The notes under the pieces were generated by a model, which was not told where the DNA came from, did no database searches, and saw only the letters and a list, made by a program, of their open reading frames with translations. The translations under genes were made by a program, and so were the position numbers. This document shows, piece by piece, positions 51,425 to 59,200 of a stretch of 64,000 bases of DNA; the stretch's first letter is position 1; each line of letters starts with the position of its first letter. Source of the DNA: Leptospirales bacterium. GTDB taxonomy: Bacteria > Spirochaetota > Leptospiria > Leptospirales > Leptonemataceae. The stretch lies in assembly GCA_016788865.1 (NCBI GenBank), contig JAEUSB010000071.1, positions 1-64,000 on the forward strand, given 5' to 3'.

Positions 51425-52942
51425 TTGAGTTCAAAACATCTCTCCGGAATGATTGCTGGCACGGATTCATTTAAAAGACAGGCCGTGGATCTGTTGAACG
51501 AAACTGGCAAACTGAGGTATTCGTTCACTGCTTTTTCAGCGCAGCACACCGAACTCACCTATTATTTAGTGAATCACGCGCTGGCGGGATATAAGCTGAA
51601 CTTCCTGGATACGGTCATCATGACCTTCCTGCGCGAGGTTGTTACAAACGCGGTCAAGGCCAATCTGAAGCGCGCGTATTTCGAACAAAGAAACGCAGAC
51701 ATCAAGAATCCGGATCAATACGCGGGTCTCATCGAAGCCTTTAAGCGCGAAGGTGTCGCGAACCTTGAAGATTTCATTCCAATCATGAAAGAGTTGGGCT
51801 TAAAAGTCCACATCTACATGGAGACCAACACGGACGGACTTCGCATCATCGTGCAGAATAATTGCGGGATGACTAACGAAGAGTTGCTTCGGGCCCGGGA
51901 ACGCATTCAAGCCGCTGCTGCCGTTGATTCTGTTCCGGAGTTGCTCGACCGTTTTGGAGATGAAAGTGAGGGGGCAGGCCTGGGTCTGCTCATCAATGTG
52001 ATTCTGCTCAAGAGATCAGGGATTGGTGTGAAGAATTTCCAGATATCTTCGGATGAGAAGAGCACACGGGTAGCGCTTACAATTCCACGTACGTTTCAAA
52101 TGCCCGCGAAGGTTGCGGAACTTTACAATCGAGTTACTTCCGAAATTGAGAAGATTCCAACGTTTCCGGAATCTGTTCAACGCATCATTAACCTCTGCGA
52201 CAATCCAAAAGCTGATATAAGTTTCCTTGCCGCCGAAATTGAAAAGGACCCGTCTGTTGCTGCAAGTATCTTGCGGCTTGCGAACTCCGGAGGGTTTGTA
52301 GTGGGATCGCGCGTCGAGAGCATTCATCGTGCCGTCACCGTTCTTGGAATCAAGAACGTCAGGCAACTGGTTCTGGCCCATTCGTCGCGTCAGATCCTCG
52401 ACAAGCACTACAAAGTATTTGAAACTTTCTGGGAACACGCAGCGCGGGTGGCGCTGTACTGCCGTTTGATTGCAGATCGTTGTGGCTTTAAGAAATTGGC
52501 AGACTCCGTTTTCCTGGGTGGTCTGTTACATGATCTCGGCAAGATTGTACTTCATTCACTGGAACCTGAAACCGTTAGGAAAATCAACGGTTTCAACCTG
52601 GAGCGGACCGAAAATAGCACGGCCGTCCTTGAAGAGATAACACTGGGTCTGTCACATGCCGAAGTAGGAGCCAGATTGGCCTCGAAGTGGAACTTTCCTC
52701 CGGCTCTTGTAGACATGATTCGCAATCATCACTCTGCATTTGCTGCCGATCCCAGGCATTCGGTTGAAGTCAGCATTGTCCATCTCGCAGACGCATTCCT
52801 GCGCGTGGAAGAAAATCAGGCATCCTATGTGTACTTTGACATTGAGGCGCAGGCACATCTGAATATCGCCAACGCAAAAGAGCTCCAGGCAATCCACGAA
52901 TGGGTAAAAGACGCGGCGGCTAAATCCCAGTCCAACGGATAA
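51425..52942 (+). CDS. Fusion of a GHKL-ATPase-like domain with an HDOD domain
   Basis: A 505-residue cytoplasmic protein. Residues 1-210 look like a histidine-kinase-type ATPase: FLREVVTNAVKANLKRAYFE resembles an N box and ESEGAGLGLLINVILLKRSG a G2 box, with strands around (LRIIVQNNCGMTNEELLRAR). No DHp dimerisation His is present. Residues 225-430 are an HDOD domain (EIEKIPTFPESVQRIINLCD, SILRLANSGGF, HRAVTVLGIKNVRQLVLAHS, LLHDLGKIVL). HDOD proteins signal without known catalysis, often with c-di-GMP or two-component links. The start is TTG at 51425 or ATG at 51449, neither with a strong site. The two domains' combined role is unknown. Confidence 0.8.
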   Translation: MSSKHLSGMIAGTDSFKRQAVDLLNETGKLRYSFTAFSAQHTELTYYLVNHALAGYKLNFLDTVIMTFLREVVTNAVKANLKRAYFEQRNADIKNPDQYAGLIEAFKREGVANLEDFIPIMKELGLKVHIYMETNTDGLRIIVQNNCGMTNEELLRARERIQAAAAVDSVPELLDRFGDESEGAGLGLLINVILLKRSGIGVKNFQISSDEKSTRVALTIPRTFQMPAKVAELYNRVTSEIEKIPTFPESVQRIINLCDNPKADISFLAAEIEKDPSVAASILRLANSGGFVVGSRVESIHRAVTVLGIKNVRQLVLAHSSRQILDKHYKVFETFWEHAARVALYCRLIADRCGFKKLADSVFLGGLLHDLGKIVLHSLEPETVRKINGFNLERTENSTAVLEEITLGLSHAEVGARLASKWNFPPALVDMIRNHHSAFAADPRHSVEVSIVHLADAFLRVEENQASYVYFDIEAQAHLNIANAKELQAIHEWVKDAAAKSQSNG

Positions 52943-52975
52943 GGAAAGGCGCGTCCAATCGATCCAGTTGAAGCG

Positions 52976-53515
52976 TTAGATCTCCGATCTTTTCAAGATC
53001 CGGCGATAAACAAGCTCCATAAAGAAGAAGCAGACGCCTGTTGCTACGAACAGACTCAATAAATATATTCGGTGCGAAGGAAACACTGCTTCCCATCCGT
53101 CACCTATGCGATGCGCCAGATTGACATTCTCTCCCGGAGGTGTGAACCGGGAGACAAATACGAGAACGATCAGGCCCAATAGAGCGCGCGGATATGTGTT
53201 CGCCGGAAACCCAAATCGTCGAAGCCCTATCAGACCCACGATTAGACTTCCCACATGAGTTAGGAGCGAAGTTGGTAAAAACTCGCCACCCGTGGCCAGG
53301 TAGAGTAACCAGAAGAGATTGCCAAAGGTGACCCACAGCATTCCAGCGGCTAATAGACGTGGTGCTGCAAAGAACATTCCAAGCCCAATAAGTACGGAGG
53401 CAACGTGGCATGCCCAGAGAAGGCTTTCTGGATGTCTCTGGATTAGCCAGTAACCGGCGTGAATATTGTAGAATAGCAGCGGCAAGAGGCCGAGCGTGGT
53501 TCCCTTCAGTTTCAA
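52976..53515 (-). CDS. Six-helix membrane protein of unknown function
   Basis: A 179-residue protein with about six hydrophobic segments (residues about 8-24, 31-50, 55-75, 83-98, 108-124 and 147-168). Loops are short and mostly neutral; GENVNLAHRIGDGWEAVFPSH is the longest. No family is recognised. It overlaps the upstream YhhN-family gene by four bases (ATGA) and so is probably co-translated with it; a membrane-lipid setting is thus plausible but only an inference. Confidence 0.6.
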   Translation of the reverse strand: MKLKGTTLGLLPLLFYNIHAGYWLIQRHPESLLWACHVASVLIGLGMFFAAPRLLAAGMLWVTFGNLFWLLYLATGGEFLPTSLLTHVGSLIVGLIGLRRFGFPANTYPRALLGLIVLVFVSRFTPPGENVNLAHRIGDGWEAVFPSHRIYLLSLFVATGVCFFFMELVYRRILKRSEI

Positions 53516-54261
53516 GCACTTACCGGAATCAGGACAGATCGTAGTATGAGAATCTGAGCAGCAAAGTACGTGGACCAGATAATCTGGCTCAGCATGAAAG
53601 AACCCTCACGACCGAGGGACCAGCCAATTAGAGAATCCGAAAGCAGGAAAAGAAATCCGCCAACAGCGGTAGGCAGCCCCACTCTCCCCCAGGCCAATGG
53701 TACCCGAAGCGACGAGAGCGCCATCAAAGCTACCATAAAGGCATACGGAAAAGATAGAGCTACCATGAGGGAGGATGCGGGATTGACGATGGCCTTCCAC
53801 AATCCGACGGAGAATAATGGCCAGATCAAGAGCAATATGATCCATGTTCGTTTTTGGACATTGAACCTGCTTAGCAGGATGAAGCTTCTGATGTAGAGGA
53901 TGTGAGCTACGGCGAACACGGGAACTGACAGCAAGACCTGTTGCTTAATTCCGGTTGCACGAGTCAAGTCGATGAGGTTGCTATTGATTGAGTCACCAAT
54001 GAACGAAAAGATCAGTCCGACAAGTACAAGAACGGCAATCTTAGTGTGATCGGTCTCGGTTATGTGAGTTCGCGTGCGGGTACCGGTCACGAATTTGTAA
54101 ACGATCCAGCCCGTGAAGATCAGAAATATCATCTGCGCCAGGTGAAATATTCTGTATACTGTCACAGAAATCATTTCAACTCCAAAGAATAGGGCCAGGG
54201 CTTCTCCGGTGACTAGAGACGCGAAAGCAATGCTTAGGAGAGATCGCGGATTGAACGTCAT
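53512..54261 (-). CDS. YhhN/TMEM86-family membrane protein (lysoplasmalogenase-like)
   Basis: An about 249-residue protein with eight hydrophobic segments. Family features are LIFSFIGDSINSN (the conserved GD), PVFAVAHILYIRSFILLS (HxxY), and the C-terminal AVGGFLFLLSDSLIGWSLG followed by WSTYFAAQILI. TMEM86B, the human member, hydrolyses the vinyl-ether bond of lysoplasmalogens; bacterial YhhN activity is largely untested. I take ATG 54261; a GTG nine codons upstream is an alternative. It overlaps the small membrane protein gene downstream. The SRPBCC gene lies divergently about 90 bases away. Confidence 0.78.
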   Translation of the reverse strand: MTFNPRSLLSIAFASLVTGEALALFFGVEMISVTVYRIFHLAQMIFLIFTGWIVYKFVTGTRTRTHITETDHTKIAVLVLVGLIFSFIGDSINSNLIDLTRATGIKQQVLLSVPVFAVAHILYIRSFILLSRFNVQKRTWIILLLIWPLFSVGLWKAIVNPASSLMVALSFPYAFMVALMALSSLRVPLAWGRVGLPTAVGGFLFLLSDSLIGWSLGREGSFMLSQIIWSTYFAAQILILRSVLIPVSA

Positions 54262-54353
54262 GCGTCCGAACTGAAGGCCTTCTATCACAAAGTCAATCGC
54301 TTTGATTCATTCTACAATGGAATTGAGCGCAATAGCTTGACCGTTCAGGCGGT

Positions 54354-54875
54354 GTGCAATGTGATAAGTCAATGCTCCGGGGTGTAGCGTACGTTGTTTC
54401 GGTTGGACTTAGTTTCCTGATTCTTCTGCTTGCGGCGGGATTGTTTACGCCTGCTGATTTTCAAGGTCGAGTGTCCGGGCAAATTGACGCCCCGGCCGAG
54501 AAAATCTGGCTCGTATTGCATGACCTCGAAAGCATTCGCTCGCGCTTTCCTGAAGTCAAGCGGATCGAACCCCTGGACTCGGGCTCAAAGACCGGGCCTG
54601 GCCTGCGGACGTGGAAAACAGTAACAGACTCTGGAAGCGTCGCTGTGTATGAAGCGCAAGACCATTCTAATCGCCGGATGACAATCCGAATGATCGAGAG
54701 TTCTTCCGGTTTTACAGGTTCCTGGGAATACGAAATCTCTGGCAATGAAATGACTTTGCTGACAATTACAGAAAGAAGTCACACTACGAGCCTGTACCTG
54801 CGCGCACTTTCTTTCTTCACCGGGCGTGATGCCCGATTGAAGCGCGAATTCCGTTCATTGCAATACGCAATGTGA
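54354..54875 (+). CDS. Membrane-anchored SRPBCC-fold protein
   Basis: A 173-residue protein. A hydrophobic helix near the N terminus (about residues 10-31, VAYVVSVGLSFLILLLAAGLF) anchors a START/Bet v1-like (SRPBCC) domain that begins GRVSGQIDAPAEKIWLVLHDLESI, with the helix-grip pattern of ligand-binding proteins. ATG at 54372 would drop the first six residues; the GTG at 54354 has AGG four bases upstream. The pocket could bind a lipid or other hydrophobic molecule, but no ligand can be named. It converges on the MORN-FecR gene. Confidence 0.72.
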   Translation: MQCDKSMLRGVAYVVSVGLSFLILLLAAGLFTPADFQGRVSGQIDAPAEKIWLVLHDLESIRSRFPEVKRIEPLDSGSKTGPGLRTWKTVTDSGSVAVYEAQDHSNRRMTIRMIESSSGFTGSWEYEISGNEMTLLTITERSHTTSLYLRALSFFTGRDARLKREFRSLQYAM

Positions 54876-54887
54876 AAAGGCTTTCTG

Positions 54888-56267
54888 TTACTTTAGATCC
54901 TCTGCGTGCTTGTAATCAACAAACCGGACCTGGCTCGTCTTAACCCGGGAAACAATCCCAACCCTGTGAATAAGAATTGTATCGCCAGCCTGGGTGACAA
55001 TCGCTCCAGGGAATGCCGTTCCATCACGCAGGGTCACGAACTCAACAATTCCGTACCGCTGAAAGATTTCCTTTTCGCTCTTGATAGGATTTGCTTTTAG
55101 CTCAACCTCAAGTTCATCCATTGCGACTTCCACGCCAGCATCATAGCTCGCGAGCACGGACTTCTTGTGCTCTTCGCTCCTGGGGTTGTCTTTTAGTTTC
55201 TGAATTGCCTTTTCGTCTACGCTCACCATGACCCTTGTTTCTGCCTTCTCTTGCGGAGTCGGTGCGAACTTTTCTATTTTAGCTGCTTTAGTCTCGGCAG
55301 GTGAAGCGCGTTCGAGAACAGCGACCGCATTTGGCGCAACAGGAATCGTAAGGCTCTGTCGCTTCTCGTCGATTGTTTTCAGGGCTGGATCCTTCGCAAT
55401 TTCCTCTTTAGACTTGTTTTCAAGTTCTGAAAAGCGCGGAGCGACTGTAACCTTGCCCTTGTCGACTTCGAATACTTTGACTTCAGTATTATCCCTCGAT
55501 GCCTGGATAGAAAGCGTTGAATCGTCGGCCCTGACTTCGGCGGCCGGAGCGGTGATAGCGAGGCCACCGGTTTCCTTGCGAAACTTAACAATCATCGACC
55601 CTTGTTTGAGATCGATCTTACGCTCCTCGGCTTGCGGTGAAAGAGCTGCTTCAGTTTGCGGCTTCATTCTGACGGAAACTGAATCTCGTAACTGCATGTC
55701 TAGATTCTCTTCGCCAGACTTAAGTGTATCACCCGCGAACACAGAATCACCTGCCGCCATCGCCTGAGTCGATCCGCTTCGTTCAACGCGCGCTGTTTTG
55801 CCCGCATACAGGACGATGGCGATTGGTCCGCTTGCCTCGCGAAGGATCAGTTTCTTATCGTCTCCGCAATTCGCTGTGCCCTGGGAGATGGCGCAATTTA
55901 CTACAAACTTGCCTGACTTGAGGGTGCCTGTTCCGGCGCGACCATCGTTGTCAAGGTTGGATTCAAACACAAAAGGCTCTGGCTGGTTCTTTGTCTGTTT
56001 GAACGAATAGATCCCTTTCCCGGCGCGCCCACCGTCTTTGAAGCCCCCGCGATAAACGTCGCCGTTGTGGAAAGTGTACGTTCCTTCTCCGTTGCGAACG
56101 CCGGCCTCAAAGCTTCCCTGATACCTATCGCAATTTGCGTACGTTTGTGTTCCAATCCCGTTCTGACAATCTCCGGCCACGCACTCCTTCTTGCAGGTTT
56201 GCGCAGCCAGGCTATTCCCAGTCATCAAGACCAGTAGGGTAAATGTTAGACCGAATATCGTTCTCAT
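54888..56267 (-). CDS. Secreted MORN-repeat and FecR-domain protein
   Basis: A 459-residue protein with signal peptide (IFGLTFTLLVLMTGNSLAA). Residues about 40-105 hold MORN-type repeats (YQGSFEAGVRNGEGTYTFHNGDVYRGGF); a FecR domain follows (about 155-330; IVLYAGKTARVERSG, VFAGDTLKSGEENLDMQLRDSVSVRM). The final 60 residues contain a strand-rich module (IVEFVTLRDGTAFPGAIVTQ). FecR domains bind partners or sense signals in the envelope; MORN repeats mediate protein or lipid contacts. The ATG overlaps the stop of the giant A2M gene (ATGA), so the two are probably made together and may work as one envelope complex. Confidence 0.83.
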   Translation of the reverse strand: MRTIFGLTFTLLVLMTGNSLAAQTCKKECVAGDCQNGIGTQTYANCDRYQGSFEAGVRNGEGTYTFHNGDVYRGGFKDGGRAGKGIYSFKQTKNQPEPFVFESNLDNDGRAGTGTLKSGKFVVNCAISQGTANCGDDKKLILREASGPIAIVLYAGKTARVERSGSTQAMAAGDSVFAGDTLKSGEENLDMQLRDSVSVRMKPQTEAALSPQAEERKIDLKQGSMIVKFRKETGGLAITAPAAEVRADDSTLSIQASRDNTEVKVFEVDKGKVTVAPRFSELENKSKEEIAKDPALKTIDEKRQSLTIPVAPNAVAVLERASPAETKAAKIEKFAPTPQEKAETRVMVSVDEKAIQKLKDNPRSEEHKKSVLASYDAGVEVAMDELEVELKANPIKSEKEIFQRYGIVEFVTLRDGTAFPGAIVTQAGDTILIHRVGIVSRVKTSQVRFVDYKHAEDLK

Positions 56268-59200
56268 GGCACTACCGTTAGTACAGCATTTGGCGTTTCC
56301 CCAAACATTTCCGGCGAATACATCGCTTCCACCCTTGTTTGAGGGAGAATGAATGTCCCAGCTTGATTCAAACGCAATGTGTACTCAACGGTCCATTCTC
56401 CTTGCATCGCGTATTCGTAGTAGGCGCGAAAGGCTTCAAATGAGCGTTCTTCATAGGCGGGCCATACCGATCCTTCTCGGCGTTCGCCCTCTTGCAAGAG
56501 ATTGGATTCGCGCGCCAGTCCGGTACCCAGAATGCTGGCACCGGCCGGGATAGGATCGGAGACCACCACCCAGGTTCTATCTGCGTCAGCTTTAATCTTC
56601 AACGTTATGCGCACAAGGTCACCCCGGCTCCACACACCAGACTTCTTTTGCTCAACTGCTTTCATTGTTTTAACGACACGATAACCGGCAGCGAGATCAG
56701 TCTTGAGTGGAATGGCCGCCCGGCTTTGAATCATTGCCCACGGTTTTCCCGCTCCCGTATGTTTTACACTCAGATCCTTCTTGCCCTCCGGCCAGGCAAA
56801 ACTTAGTTCGGCGGATCGATTCTTTGACCAATCGAGCGACTGCTGGCTGTTATTCACGGACGCAGTTGTAACTCCGCCAACGGTTGTTCGCTCGAATTCG
56901 TCTGCAAATTTTTCAAGAGCAAGCACACCCCAGGCATTGGCGAGAGTGAGATCCCAGCTTCCTTTCTTTTGGCGTTGCAAAGCTCCGCGCACGAGGCGAG
57001 GAAGATCTGCCCGCCATGATGGGTTATCCGTCGTGCTCAGGATCAATTTTACGGCGTTAGTATCAACGGAAGTGCAAAGCCACCAGAGGTAGTCCCCTGC
57101 TTCGCTCGAGAAGCCAAGGGTTGTTCCCTGGAAGCTTAACCGTGACCGCAGGATTTGTTCCACCTCGGATTTCTTTCTCGTTGCTTCGGAGATATCGCCG
57201 GTCCGTTTCAGGATGTTCAGGTAGTCGAGGACAGCCGACGTAGGCCACAGGTTTGGCTGGATTTGAATGGAAGAAAGCATTTCCGGTTTGGCTTCTCCAT
57301 AGCGAGATATTGCCTCCATAGCAGCCAATTTGCGCAGTGCCAGGTCGGTTGCATTCAGGCGGTACGTCCTTGAAATTTTACCCGTCACAAAATTACGCGT
57401 GGCGATTATCATTTTCTCACGAGGCTCTGGCGGAATAGGATAGCCCGCTTCATTTGAAATCGCAAGCATGTAGGAAGTAAGTGTATCACTTCCTTCGTTC
57501 ATTTCCGGAAAGAACTTCACAAAGCCCTCGGAGTCCAGATATAGAGGTAGCTTCTCCATAAGCTGATCCCACATCTTACGATCACGCAACGCGATTGAAC
57601 GGGACGTCATCTGCTCCATACAATTGTAAGGGTAGAGGCGCATGTATTCGCGGATGCTTTCAAGACTGCTCAGAAGTGAAGGACTTACGTTGACGTTGAG
57701 CCCTCCACGGCCCGCGATCGCGTCCGAAGGTCTTTCTATTGTTACTTTATATTCTTTATCAATTTGCTCAAGTGTCGCCTGGTAGGTTCGCACCGGGATC
57801 GCTTCAATTACTTTCTGCGTGATTTTCAGCCGCTCCCTGGCTTTTTCCGCATCCGCGGCTGTCTCTGTCGCAGTCACTTCGTAAACCAGGCCGGAAGCAC
57901 CAATCGGCACGGTTACGTCCCAGTTTACTTCCCTCGCTTCGCCTGCTGCCAGCTCTATCGTCTGAGCTGCCAGCGTTGGAGCCTGCACCGTTGCCGGAAC
58001 TGCGGAAGTGTTTGCAGTCAATGCAACTTGCATTTTGCGACCCGTAGTATTCCGGAGAGTAAATTCCGCTTTGAACGTGTCACCCTGGCGTGCCAACGGA
58101 GGGACTCCCGGCAAGAGCATCAGATCTTGCGTGGTGCGGATGCTGGTTTGTCCTGTCCCAAACTGAGAATTGCCGGCTGTTGCTACGGCCACGATCTTGA
58201 AGGATGTGAGAGAGTCGTTTAACGGTATATCAACCGTTGCATTTCCGCCAGCATCAAGTTTTACACGGCCTTTCCAAACAAGCAGCGTGTCAAAAAGCTC
58301 GCGAGTCATTTGTTGTCCGCCGCCACCTCCCGGTGGCAGAGCTTTAAGCCCAAAGTGTCTACGCCCCACTACTTGCATCTGCGCGGTTGAGTTATTCACT
58401 TCAAGTCCGCGCACTCCCATCATCGCAGTAATAAGATTCCAGCTGGTGTTTGGCTTCAGTTCAAGCAGACCTTCGTCCACCGCTGCAAGCGCCACTTCCG
58501 CTCCTGCAGCGGGCGCCTGGCCGTTTGCACTGCGAACAGCAATCTGTACTCTGGCTTTCCCGCGAATGCGATAAACATCTGTGTCAGGAGTGACTTTAAC
58601 AGAAAGTTCGTGGGCTTTGTACCCCACGGTAAGATTCGTAATTCCCAGGCGATAGGATGGTTTACCCAAATCGACCAGTGCTGTAGGTTTAATTTCGCTC
58701 GCGCGCCCACGAACTACCATCACGGAGACAAAAGCGTTTGGCGCATAGTTCTCGCGAATGGGAATTGAAACGACGGGTTCCTTGCCGCTAATTTCCTGTA
58801 CGAATTTCTCAATCACACCTTCGCGTTCAACTGTGACGAGCGCAGTCGCTTTACTGAAAGGCATGCGCACTTGCAGGCGTGCCGTTTCGCCGGGCTCGTA
58901 TCGTTTCTTCTCAGGAATAACGTCCATGCGATCGCCTTCGTCGGGTCTAAACCACCAGGCATTATCCCCGGCCACCCAGATCTCGCGATTTGCAGCAATA
59001 GGATTTCCCTGCGCATCTTTTGCAGTGGCACCCAGAATTATATTTCCGGATTTGGCGAGCTTGCCCTGGCAGAATACCAGGCCGCGCGCGTCGGATGTGC
59101 CTGAGCACAGTTTGTCAATTTTCCTGGTTTCGACGGTGTTATCGTACGCATAATACCCACCGACCAACCGTTTCCTGTGCGAATAGTTTTTTCGCTCGTA

